This document shows, piece by piece, positions 49,342 to 60,682 of a stretch of 64,000 nucleotides of DNA; position 1 is the stretch's first letter; every line of letters starts with the position of its first letter. A program made the position numbers and the translations under genes. The notes below the pieces were generated by a model. The model was not told where the DNA came from, searched no databases, and saw nothing but the letters and a program-made list of their open reading frames with translations. The DNA is from Penicillium oxalicum (taxonomy: Eukaryota; Ascomycota; Eurotiomycetes; Eurotiales; Aspergillaceae), in the NCBI RefSeq assembly GCF_001723175.1, contig NC_064653.1, positions 558,001 to 622,000 on the forward strand. Direction: 5' to 3'.

Positions 49342-52300
49342 GTTGAAGCAATTGCAAAACCCACTATTATTCCTGGAGCGTGACTTTGATCCCCTCGAGG
49401 CAGAATGCGTCAAGAAATGATTTGCCATGAAATTTTGATTCTCGAACCCTAATTTTAGTCTGGATAGAGGGGCAAACAGCGAGACATACGTCCATGTAGA
49501 GGTCAAGATGGAAGGTTGCTCACAAATTAGGAGATAAATTCGTATACTTATTTTGCCAACTAGGTGGAAGCGCCAATTAAACCGTGTGGCCTAGGCTGAG
49601 GGGTAGCCCACCTCGTGAGATGAGGTGCCGGAAGCCTGGATCCTGTCTCGCTAACTCAGGAGGGCGATGGCCTGGGCGGTTGCCCCCCGGCCTCACTTCG
49701 TAGGGTTACTAGGGAAGGGATTCTGTCTGAGGTAAGAATTTGCCATTTCTATGGCGTCAACTCGATTCATATGAGATGCAAGACTTTACGAGAGGGGATA
49801 TCTAGTGGGACTCTCAGAGACTCATATCAAACTATTGATAACAGGAAGATGCCATTGATCAGGTCATCCATACCTGGCATTGATGAGTCCATTTTATCTT
49901 CACTATTCCAGTTTGGTCATGTTTCGTAAAGTTTGCACTGTTTGGCCACGTGGGGTGGACCCCACTTCAACCACGGAGTCTATTCTGCACGTCACCCAAA
50001 AAGGTTAGCGCTTCCGGACCCGCCCATCCTTGCAGCGGACGCCTGCCGCCTGCGACGTAATTGCAATGCGGGTTGGCGAACCCAGCATGAAACAGGCTAT
50101 GTATATCTGTCACAAAACACGCCGCATCAGCCTGGCAGAAATAGCTTTGATTTGAATTTGTATAATGACCCTTCAATTTTGATCAGTTTAGAAGTGCCTT
50201 TCTTCCACGATCTGTGCTACTGGTATGACCACCACCACTAGAGTGAATTATGCAGGCAAGGTCAGATCAAGCTCCATCTGTTGATTCATATGCAATGACT
50301 CCAGATAAAAACTCCCAGCCCCGTCATCCCGTATAACGGACGCCAGTCATTGAATACAGTAGAGCAAGGGCTGTAAGACTCCAGATCAATTGCCATATAT
50401 GAAGATAGCTGGGGAGTTATTGAACCTTGTTTGATAGGTTAAAGAAGAAAGTCTCTGCAATCATAACTCATTAACAAGGTTATTTTATATAATATCCATT
50501 TCATTTGGGATATAAATGAGTGCACAAGAGGTATTATATCTAGGTTGGGATCCCGATTGCCGTATGATTTTGTTTCAAAGAAGGAAAGCTGAATTATTTT
50601 CACAGGCCTCTGGAAAGACACCAGACTTCAAAGACCACGGTAATGAGAACCCCAATTAGGCAACAGCAGAATTTAGCAAAAGTCAATCTGCTGGCAGTAC
50701 CAGAGCCCAAAATCTCGCAATAGTGCTCCTCGAATCGTCGAAAAGTCCGCCTAAAAATTTCTTTCGTCCTGGATGCAAAAGAACGGATTTGACTATCAAA
50801 ATCTGATATAATATCGTCAAATTATTAGAAATCTACAGAAATTTGCTTATCTTTACACATATCACAGCCTTAACAGAGTGTATTTTCCTATGAAACGCTA
50901 TCAAAGCGACCTTTGCAGAGCGCCGAGATCTTCCAGAGGTGTATTCAATGTGCTTTTTAAGGTCCCATGGGAAGTTCCTTAAGTTCTCATATCTAGGCGA
51001 GACGCACGCATCAAAGTAAACAACCTGAGAGCTTTATTCCGACATGTGAAGGGAATGGAAACCTCTCACTCAAAAAGGATCGGAAGGTGACCCTCAAGAG
51101 TAAATAAAGCGACCTTGAACACGAGGAAGAATTACGAGCCGATCCCGTCTACGCTATCTTAATATCCTTTCTGCTCACTACCAATATATACAGAAACATC
51201 ATGTAGAGATGCTAGGATTTTTCTCGCGCAGGGTATAGTCCTCTAATGTACAGACCGTATTCCTGACTAAAGAAGGTATTTCTACCATTCAGTACTATTG
51301 ACATGGATAGAAAATGTACACTCCTTAATCCATTTTCAAAACTACCTTCGTAGACATAGTTAGAAGATAGAAAACTATGTGGGGACTAAACGAGAAGATA
51401 AAAAGAACAATAATGAGGGATCATATTACGTGCGCAGGCAAAAAGACGATTTCCTGGCAAATTGTCTTCCATTGAACGAAGTCCTGGGGACCTGAGCGAC
51501 GTCTGATACAAGTGAAAGAACAATCGCCATCATTTACTTTGTACATACTACTCACTATGAATTGACCGATTATGATATGAAGAATTCAGGGAAATCAGAA
51601 TTTAAATATTTTCGAACGAAAGAACGTACTTTTAAGAAACGCGAAAGGATGACTCCACTAAATGTAGCTGCACGTTCATGCGTGACCATGAATGACAAAG
51701 ACAAGAGCGGAATGTGAATATCTGGGGAGAAAGCAATGCCAGTAAGAATTTTTGACCGTGAGCATTATCGATATAATCTCACAAGCTTGGCGAGCTGATC
51801 AAGTCCAAATAAGCCTATATTTGATGGCGAGAGAATGGACGATGTGCCAGGCGGGTTAAGGAGCATGCGGACAAGAAGGACAAGAAGAGTTCTGACCTCC
51901 GAGGGAATCCCGCGGAGGCTGGCAGCCTCACCAATCAGGCGGCTTTCTGCCTTTAGCTCCCGCTGCTCCTCCTCTCAACCAATCATAGGCCTCTAACCCA
52001 GGGCGCGGTCGATCGACCGCTCCTCTTTCTGCGCTTCGTCTTCTGCGTTCACGTTCTTTTCCTTTCATAACTCTCTCTTGCGCGCGTCATTTCAACCTTC
52101 TTGTCCACCGGTACCCTAGTCGCCTCCGTCTCGTCTGAGTGTCATTCGCTCCCGCGCGCAACGCGTGAATATCAGTATGTGAACCTTGACTTTTCTATAC
52201 TTCACTTCTCCGCGCTCCGACCTGTGTCGCTTGGAGCGCAACCTCTGACGAGTCCCGCTGGAATCTTCTTGGTACTCCGATCGCGCCACGCCCTCGAAGA

Positions 52301-52465
52301 CATCGTTGCTCATTATGCAATTTCTCGCTTGCAATCATTTTATATAGATCACCTCTGATTTAGGCCATCTGCTGACAGTCGCGTGCTGCTATAGTTTGTT
52401 TCCTCTGCGGTGTTCCCTGCCAGTCTCTAGTAGACTGATGCACGCGGACCTATCCTCACAATACC
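49342..52465. other. A/T-rich, gene-free region of 3.1 kb
   Basis: Apart from a short G/C-rich island at 49580-49730, this stretch is visibly A/T-rich, with no open frame of credible size between about 50300 and 52000. It could be decayed repeat DNA. The last 500 bp are C/T-rich and act as the ITC1 promoter and leader. Confidence 0.5.
49609..49627 (+). other. Hairpin in a G/C-rich island
   Basis: CACCTC at 49609-49614 and GAGGTG at 49622-49627 are perfect inverted arms around a 7-nt loop. It sits in an island of G/C-rich sequence (about 49580-49730) within A/T-rich surroundings. No RNA family was recognised. Confidence 0.35.
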
Positions 52466-55400
52466 ATGGTATGCTTCTTATGTCTCTCCGGCCTGAACAC
52501 ACGACTTGCCCCCGCCCCAGATCAACGAAAGACACCAAAACCACCGGACATCAGCTCACAATTGCCCAGGTTCTGTACAAGCGCAAACCGGTTCAATACC
52601 TGCCGCGACCTGTGATTGAGGATGAAAGCTCAGAGGTACTTAAACGTCGTGGAAATAGGATCAGTATCAGGAAAAAAGAGTGTTGTGTTGACAATCTCAT
52701 CCTTTCAATAGGTCTGGGTAATTCCCGAGACCAATGAGGTCTTTACGAGTTATGAGCCATACCTCCAACGGATGGATTTCTACAAATCCCGTCGATTCAT
52801 CTGCGAGATAACTGGGCACTCAGGCATGACATTTTTTGAGGCTTTGCGAAGTGAGGTGCGTTGCTTTGCGAAGTGAATTCTCGTGCAACCGCTGCTGACT
52901 GCTCAATAAAGCTTGAGGAATCCCGCGAGGTCAACAATAGTTTCCCAGAAGCATTGAAGGAACCCATCCTCCGTCGCATCCAGTTCTCAACAACGTCGAG
53001 AGTTGATAACCTGGGTATGTAGTGCAAGTTGAAATGACAAACCATTGAGAAAACGCAACTGACCATGTTCTATTGCATCTGAAGTGGACGAGATCTACGA
53101 AGTGAGGCTTAACGCACGGATGAGCTGATTCTAAATGGATGACCAACTGACCAGCGCTTGACAGGAATTTAAATCAGACTTCTACCCGGGAGAGCCTGTC
53201 CTAATTCTCTTGGAAGACAACAGCCGGATTCATGGCACGATTAGGGATAAAGCCAACTTCCCAGAGCAGCTTTATGCGGACGGCACCATCAAGACCCCCG
53301 CATACGCGAGGTATTTGGTGAAAATCTCTGATCGACCAAATGAAGAGGCCCTCCTGGACCAAGATCACATCACCCGGGATCGGAAATCCTTCACAAAGTT
53401 GATGCTTCGGGGGTTCATCAAGAACAATGTGACGCGAGAGTCTTGGACAGGTGCTCCGTGGCTGGTGAAAGCGTCCGTCGCGGAAGAATACAAGATCTCC
53501 ACGGAGGTACCTAAGCACTTGCAGTATGGTGCCAAGGTAGCGGAGAAGAAGGCGATGAAAAAGGCAGACCAAGATGGTTTCTTTGGATTCTTTTCATCTC
53601 AGCAACTCCCAGAACTCAAGCCTGCAGTGAAAGGGCAGAAGTTCAAGCCCTCTGCCCATGACCATGCCAAAACCCGCGAGGCACAATACTTGGAATATCA
53701 GCGTTCGCTCAATGGGAACCCAACTTTCCTACCACCGGGCAATCCTCTTCGCCCCACGAAACCGCCACTGGTCGGTTACAAGAAAGCACCACACCCGGCG
53801 GTCATTGTGAAGGAGGAATCGCGGCCACCCACACCTCCACCCATTAAGTATCCCATCGAAGATTTGGAGATTGCTCCTAACAAAGACAAGAATCATCGCC
53901 CGACTCTAAAATTCTTGATGGTGGGAGACACCGATGATGATGGATCCGAGGACCTGCTGCCTGATGACGTGGAACCTGAATCCGTGGGATTGCTTCTTGA
54001 AACCTGGAATACACTCAACGTCTACTGCGAAGTATATCAGCTCGACTCATTCACCTTTGACGACTTTGTGCAGGCCATGAGATTCTCATCGGAAGTCACC
54101 GACTGCGAGCTGTTTGTGGAAATTCACTGCGCTCTTCTCAAGACATTAGTGGACTCGGAATTCCACGGGGGCGCTGCCCGAATCTCACTGCCCGAAATCC
54201 CATCTGAAACTTCTGATGATTCCGAGGGATCAGATGAGGGAGAGAATGAAGAGAGCGCCGATGAGGAAGAACAAGAAGACCCCGCACCAGCAAGGAGAAT
54301 GACCACCCGCAGTAGCCTGGCAAAGCAAGAGGCCCAAGAGCTCAAAGCACAACAAATGGAAGAACCCGAGGGGAATGAACGGATCCACCGAGCTGATGAA
54401 ATGTTTGATGAGTACAGCTGGATTGATCGCCTTCGACGTCGCGATTTCCGTGATGGTGGATGGGAGATGGTGATGATCGGCCTTTTGAATCAGCTGTCTG
54501 TTCGTCCTCGCCTTCAGCAGACCTGCAATGAGGTCCTGAAGCACTTGGCGCCTATCGACGAGCCCCCCACACAGCAAACAGCGAGAGATCAATATCGAAC
54601 TTTGGACATCAATCTGCGAGTGAAGGCTCTCGAAATCATCTGCATGCTGAGTCTCGAGACGAAGGCCATTCGGAACTACATGGAAGAATGCAACCTTCAG
54701 ATGACAGAGTCTCGCAAGGTGCGAATCGAGCATCAGAAGGCCCGCAAGGCTGCGTAAGTCCACTCTGGTTTCTCTGGTCACATGCGAAAGCTACGGCAAA
54801 CTAACTCCACCCCTTGTTATCCAGTGTCCATGACCTAAGACAGCTCCATCAGGAGCGCAAGGCACTTCAGCCGGAACAGGAGAAGACCGCTGAGAAATCT
54901 CCAACGCCTGTGCCCGAGATTGACGGGCTCGATGATTCCCGAATGACTGGTCTGGATGGCGATTCCGAGATGCCCGTAGATACAGATGACGAAGACATGC
55001 ACCTGACGCGGTCCCTCCGCGGCGGTGCAGATCGCGCTGCTGAACGAAAACGCAAACAAGAAGAAGAGCGGGAACGAAAGGAGCAATTGGCCAAGCAGCC
55101 CAAAGGCTCCAAGCAATATCAGCGCGTCCTGAAAAAGATCGAGGACCAGAAGGCCAAGATTCGGAAGATTGAAGAGAAGATCGAATCCGTCGAGAGTGAC
55201 CTTCGCGAGGCCGACTGTCCTCGTACCAAGTGCCTCGGCTTGGACCGCTTCTGCAACCGATATTGGTGGTTTGAGCGCAACGCAATGCCTGTTAGCGGTA
55301 TGCCAGATAGCTCTACAGCTGATGCTGGGTACGCGAACGGCCGCCTTTGGGTCCAAGGTCCCGATGAGATGGAACGCGCTGGCTTTATCGAGCTCACCGA

Positions 55401-55908
55401 TGAGCAACGCAAGCAGTACCAGAAACAATTCCATACAACGCCCGCCGAGCGCAAGAAGCACGAAGAGGGTCCCACTCATGTGTCAAGCGCTCGAGAGTGG
55501 GGTTACTACGACGACCCTGAGACCGTTGAGCAGTTGATCCAGTGGATGGACACTCGAGGACACCGAGAGAGCAAGCTCGTGAAAGAACTTCGCCTCCAGC
55601 AGCACGCCATCACCAAGTCCATGGAAAAGCGTCGGACGTACCTGACTTTGAGTGCCCAGCGCGCGGAATCGGAGGAACTCCCAACCAAGCGAGTGACTAC
55701 GCGTCAAAAAACGTATGTCGACGTGAATGAGCATCGTCTCCGCTGTCTACGGTGGCACAACGGCACATCCTTGAGCGAGAACGGCCATCTTCACGTTGAC
55801 CCTGAGCGGCCCGCCAAGCGGCAAAAGCGGAACGTTGACGACACGCGCGGTGGCCGAGGCACACGAGGCAAGACGCTCAACCGTCGGGGCTCACGACGTG
55901 GAAATTGA
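52466..55908 (+). CDS. Itc1/ACF1-like ISWI-complex subunit (WAC, DDT and WHIM domains)
   Basis: Seven exons join to about 1001 residues: 52466-52468, 52570-52635, 52712-52855, 52912-53014, 53085-53101, 53165-54753 and 54825-55908. The first coding exon contains only ATG; the next begins VLYKRKPVQYLPRP, the standard start of Itc1-type WAC domains (about 1-125, with ETNEVFTSYEPYLQR). Exon 5 is 17 nt. The DDT domain is at about 380-445 (SVGLLLETWNTLNVYCEVYQLDSF) and WHIM-type motifs at about 770-850 (LGLDRFCNRYWWF, EWGYYDDPETVEQLIQWM). The tail is Arg/Gly-rich. Itc1 pairs with the Isw2 ATPase to space nucleosomes and repress transcription. Splice sites are all GT..AG and phases agree. Confidence 0.9.
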
Positions 55909-56976
55909 TGGACTCGACGCGTTATGAGAGTTTGCGACTTTGCGTGTTCAGCTTTGCCATTCTCTGCTTTTGGGTGGGTTTGTCCAATCTTGTCTTCTGG
56001 CGGTGGCTTCACGGCTGTCGATTTTGGTCCTTACTGCTTCATTGCACATATTTCCTATTACCCCCCCCCCCCCCCCCCCCCCCCTTTTTCCTGTCTGTGA
56101 TCATGCGACCCACGACTGTGTTCTTTCTTGGTGTATTATTTTTTTCTCGTGGCGGAGACCCCGCTTGTACAGTTCCAGAGCATCTTCCAGGAGTTGTGCG
56201 AATGGGTATTTGACTTTTTACTCGTGTTACCACGATGGCTCTTGCCAATGAGGTATTCGACAGAGATTGAAAGACATGGAATCTCTCTCCGAGTCCGACA
56301 GGCTTGAAATGCATATCATCAGATTCGACTGACGATCTTGGTGACTCCCCGTGGTTTCCGATATTCCATACCGTACATGACTGGATGCCGCTTCCACTAA
56401 TCACGTAACCCGCGAGTCACTTCCACGAGTAGCCAGTGGCCAATTGGCCCTCAACGGCCGCAGTGTCGACGGTCGGCTACTGTACTTGGGCGGGATTCTT
56501 TGTACGGGGAAGAATGGTAATTTATCGTTCAGCACTGGTTTTCGTATTGTTATCTGCCGGCTACACGCGGGAGGCGGCTGGTATCGGCTCGTCAATCTTT
56601 ACACCGAGCCCGCAGGAATGCGGCCGGTGGCAGTTCGACGTCAGCGAAAGCTCACATGGAATGGGCTTCGCTTGGCTCGATAAGTTTAATGATTCTTCAA
56701 CAATCTTACCGGAGCACATTCAAAATTTGTGAGTCGGACCATCACTACCATCAACCCTCCATCGGGCCTGCAAACGTGCCTTCTACTCCGCTCAGGAACA
56801 GTTTCGGCAAGTCTCCGGGCACCCGGGCCCTTTCTGCCAAAATTATCGCCGAGTGATCACGAGGGGCGCAGAAACGATTGCCTTAGTTCCCCCCCAGCAA
56901 TAACCCGAGTTCTTTGCCCTCTGATGAGCCTTGGCCGCACACGATCGGTCTTGAACTGTCCAGTTTGATTCTTTAC
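55909..56976. other. Intergenic region between ITC1-like and LEU5-like genes
   Basis: About 1.07 kb. It contains a C24 homopolymer at 56061-56084, some 150 bp after the ITC1 stop, and the LEU5-like promoter. A 98-codon frame at 56436 has no recognised domain. Confidence 0.5.
56061..56084 (+). repeat. Homopolymeric C tract, 24 bases
   Basis: An unbroken run of 24 C follows TTA and precedes TTTTT. Its complement is a G24 run. It lies in the probable 3' region of the ITC1-like gene. The exact length may be affected by sequencing. Confidence 0.8.
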
Positions 56977-58286
56977 ATGTCAACTCTGCATTCAGACCAT
57001 GCACGACTTGAGTCTCGCGTTCACACAGAGCAGCACCACCATCGTCACCACTACCCGGAGCCTTCTCCGCAGTCCATAGCCCCGATGAGTGAACTCGCTC
57101 AGAAAGAACCCTCAATTGCCGGTGGCGCCAGTCATGCGGCCACTTCAAATATCGCAGGCGACACAACAAAAAGCGGCGGGTCCGTGAAAACGCGCAGTGT
57201 CGACTATGTTTTGCGGAGTGGCCTTGCTGGAGGGTTAGCAGGCTGTGCGGTAAGTCATCTTGCCGAGGCACTGGACTGGAAACGGTACTGATAAGCGGCG
57301 CTCGTTGTCTGCAGGCTAAAACCGTTGTAGCACCTCTCGATCGGGTGAAGATTCTTTTTCAAGCCTCAAATCCTCAATTTGCCAAATACGCCGGCAGCTG
57401 GGCTGGTCTCTCAGCTGCCATCCGCGACATCAAGCGCTCCGAGGGCGCCCAAGGCCTGTTCAAAGGTCACTCTGCAACCCTTCTCCGCATTTTCCCCTAC
57501 GCTGCCATCAAGTTCCTCGCATATGAACAGTTCCGCGCCATCGTGATCCCTACCCCTGATAAAGAAACGGCCCTGCGCCGCCTCGTGTCGGGCAGTCTCG
57601 CCGGCATTACTTCTGTATTTTTCACATACCCTCTCGAGCTCGTGCGAGTGCGATTAGCGTTCGAAACGAAACAAACATCGCGCTCCTCTCTCGTCGATAT
57701 CTGCCGTCAGATCTACCATGAACGTGCTGCGCTGCCCTCGACCGGCACAGTGGGCAAAACTGCCTCAGCGACCGTCGCCACCGCAGAGACCGTTGCGGCC
57801 ACTGTGAACCAGGCCGTACCGCGTACGGGGCTAGCCAACTTTTATCGCGGGTTCGGTCCCACCATTCTGGGAATGTTGCCCTACGCAGGTGTCTCGTTCC
57901 TGACTCACGACACGGTAGGCGACTGGCTACGGAGCCCGGCTGTCGCCGAGTACACCACCATCCCCGCCGCCGAGTCGAAGCCCAAGAAGGGTTCTCGCCA
58001 GCCTCAGCTCACCGCCTCCGCCGAGCTCTTCTCCGGCGCTGTGGCCGGTGTCGTCTCACAGACTTCATCTTACCCGCTGGAAGTCATCCGGCGGCGGATG
58101 CAAGTGGGTGGCGCAGTCGGTGGGGGTCAGAGACTCGGCATCCTTGACACCGGTCGCAAGATCTGGATGGAGCGAGGGTTCCGCGGTTTCTGGGTGGGCT
58201 TGACTATTGGTTATATCAAGGTCGTGCCTATGGCGGCGACAGCATTCTTTGTATACGAACGATTGAAGTGGTCTTTGGGAATCTAA
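56977..58286 (+). CDS. Mitochondrial carrier of the Leu5/CoA-transporter type
   Basis: Two exons, 56977-57249 and 57315-58286, join at phase 0 (..GGLAGCA then AKTVVAPLDRVKILFQ) to 414 residues. The frame opens upstream only with non-ATG codons, so 56977 is taken as start. The first 75 residues are hydrophilic and His-rich (EQHHHRHHYPE). Three carrier repeats follow, each with Px[D/E]xx[K/R]: PLDRVK at about 96-101, PLELVR and PLEVIR. A long insert after repeat 2 (Ala/Thr-rich, about 235-260) is typical of the fungal CoA branch. Leu5 imports CoA or its precursor into the mitochondrial matrix. The related Graves-disease carrier is the alternative. Confidence 0.88.
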
Positions 58287-58823
58287 GCGCTGTGGTTTCT
58301 CCCCTTCCGACTACTTTCAAATTACTTGGCCGGATTTTTCTGTGTGTTTGTGGGCTTCTTTCCCCCCACCGTGTTGACCACCCATTTATGATAGAACATG
58401 TCACTTATCTTTCCTGCAAATACCAGCCGTGACTTCCAAGGGTGTTGATTTTGTGATTCACATTTCGTTGCTTTGGCCTTTTTAGGGGGATACTTGGGGG
58501 AGCATCACATTTGCTGTACATGAGTAGACATGTGTAGAACAATGTTAGAAGGCGCTAAGCCTTATGACAGAAACCCACTGGACCTATCTTCTAGCAATTC
58601 GCACTTTTCAACTTTATGATCTGACATGCCAAACTCCATCGCATCCCTAGGATGCAAAGCCCACGAGTCGCAGATAAGGCGGAGTTACGGAACCGTGCAC
58701 GGACCATCTCATGATCTGCGGGAAAAAAAGTTGGAGACTTTGCCATATTTGCGATCCGCCGCACGCAGTGAACGCCTTTTGAACCCAAGCCACAATCAGA
58801 CAGGGACATCTATTTCTCAAAAG
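58287..58823. other. Intergenic region before ESF2
   Basis: About 540 bp with no supported gene; it contains the LEU5-like 3' end and the ESF2 promoter. The open frame from 58626 enters ESF2 in frame but starts inside the promoter. Confidence 0.5.
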
Positions 58824-60243
58824 ATGACGACTCGAAAGCACAATGAATTCTTGGACGTACCAAGCGATGAAGAGGAAGCCGACGTCGGCGGCTACTCTTC
58901 CGAGGAAAATGATACCAAATCCAAAGGTCGGGCCGTGAAGAAGCGCCGGACCGAAACGCAGGACTTCTTCGGTCTCGAGTCCGACGAGGACCTGTCGCCT
59001 GATGATGAGGAAGAGGAGACTAAGGAGGAGTCTCGTGTTTCTGTACAGGGCAAGAGTCGCAAGCAGACCAAGACGAAGCGCCAAGGCGCTTCCACCCGTG
59101 ACGAGGAGAGCGAAGAGGACGATGCAGATGCCGATGAGGACGAGGAGGATAATGATCGTGATGACGGCGATGAGAGGGATGGACATGCCGATGACAACAC
59201 AAAATCTACAGAAGGGAAAAAATCCCAGAAGGTTCTCTCCACAAAGCTACTCAAGAAGCCGAAGAAGGACAAGAGCGGCGTCGTCTACCTCTCCTCACTA
59301 CCTCCATACCTTAAACCGTATGTTCCTGTTTCTCCTCAGTATTCCGTTGCATCGGCTGTTGCGCAGCAGAGTCGCACCCGAGGTGATGTGCAATTTCAGG
59401 ACCAGTCCAGTCAATGCTAACTGCTTTGGAATCAGATTTGCGCTGAAGAATATCATGGAGAAACGTGGATTTGGACCCATTCGGAAAGTCTTTTTCGCTC
59501 CTCTCGTCCCCAGCAATTCCTCAAGTCAGAAGCGGAGCAATAAGCGAAAACTGTACTCTGAGGGATGGATTGAGTTCGAATCGAAGAAGACCGCTCGTGT
59601 AGCGGCCGAGGCCATGAATGCTCGACCGCTTGGTGGACCGAAGGGAATGTATTACCGTGACGATGTGATCAACATGCGCTATCTGTGAGTGATCCACAAC
59701 TTCAATCGCATTGTCCGAAGCTTGCATAAGCTAACACGGTCCGATTTCTTTTTTTTTTTCCACGCTTCAGATCCGGATTCAAATGGGCAGATGTAAGGCT
59801 CTTCTCTCCATTATTAAACACATACCGAGCATTATCGGTCTTGCTCTGCATTTCCCAATTGAGCCAATTTGCATTCGTGAACTTGAGGAATCCACAAAGC
59901 TAATCCACTTCTCTCTCTCTAGCTCATGGAAACCGTGCAACGTGAACGATCCGAACGAGAAAGCAAACAGCGTATGGCGGACATCCGAGCCAGAAAGGAA
60001 GAAAAGGTCTTCCTGGCAGGTGTCGAAGCAGGTCGTCGTTTGGACGGGATTACCCAGAAGAACGAGGAGAAGAAGAAACGGAAGGCCGAAACCGAAGGAC
60101 ATACCGAAACCGAGAAGACAGAGCCGAAAATGCCTGTTCCTGTGCGGCGACGCTTTGTCCAGAACGACGTTGTCCAAACGGGCGAGAGGGACGAGAAGGC
60201 AATTGGCAACGATGCGAAGCGGGTCCTGGGAAAGATCTTCTAA
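58824..60243 (+). CDS. esf2: Pre-rRNA processing protein Esf2 (ABT1-like)
   Basis: Four exons, 58824-59317, 59436-59684, 59771-59792 and 59923-60243, join to about 361 residues. The start [19 protein letters not shown] was preferred over an in-frame methionine at 58626 because it leads directly into the acidic N-terminus (Asp/Glu/Ser-rich, about 1-130). An RRM begins with [19 protein letters not shown] and continues through [27 protein letters not shown] and [16 protein letters not shown]. The C-terminus is Lys/Glu-rich and helical. Esf2 joins the small-subunit processome and helps the helicase Dbp8 in 18S rRNA maturation. Exon 3 is only 22 nt. Confidence 0.92.
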
Positions 60244-60682
60244 TGGCTTGTTGCCAGCATTTGATCACAATTGGGCATTGGGAAGTGCAAATTGGTGTTG
60301 GCTACGCTTACGCGAGTTGTTTTCTTGTTTTGGTTTTTTTTTTTGGATGGCCAGCCTATGGAATGCTCTGTACAAAATCTACTGCGAGCCCAGTGAAACA
60401 GTCACTAGAAAGGAATTTCTTCGATTGGACAATGTTGAAATCCATCGGTTATCTCCCGAGTCTCCCGGGGGCAGCCGTATCGGCCAGGCCACTAATAGAT
60501 CACCTCTCGCACTTGATGAAATACCAGACGATATGTGTTTGAGTTCCACAACACGTGGAGTCAGAGAAGCTTTTATTTCCAGAGCGCCCAAAGATATGTG
60601 AAAAGAAAGAAAAACAGGAGACTCAAAAGTTTAAAACGCCAGCCATGATCATCAAGGATATCACTCGCATAAGGGATCATTC
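60244..60682. other. Convergent 3' region between ESF2 and NMD3
   Basis: About 440 bp between facing stop codons; no gene seen. Confidence 0.55.

Noticed and set aside
56436..56732. 98-codon frame upstream of the LEU5-like gene
   Set aside because: No recognisable motif and it ends just before the carrier promoter; probably chance.
58626..58823. In-frame N-terminal extension of ESF2
   Set aside because: The added residues look like translated promoter, while [18 protein letters not shown] has the composition expected of the family start.
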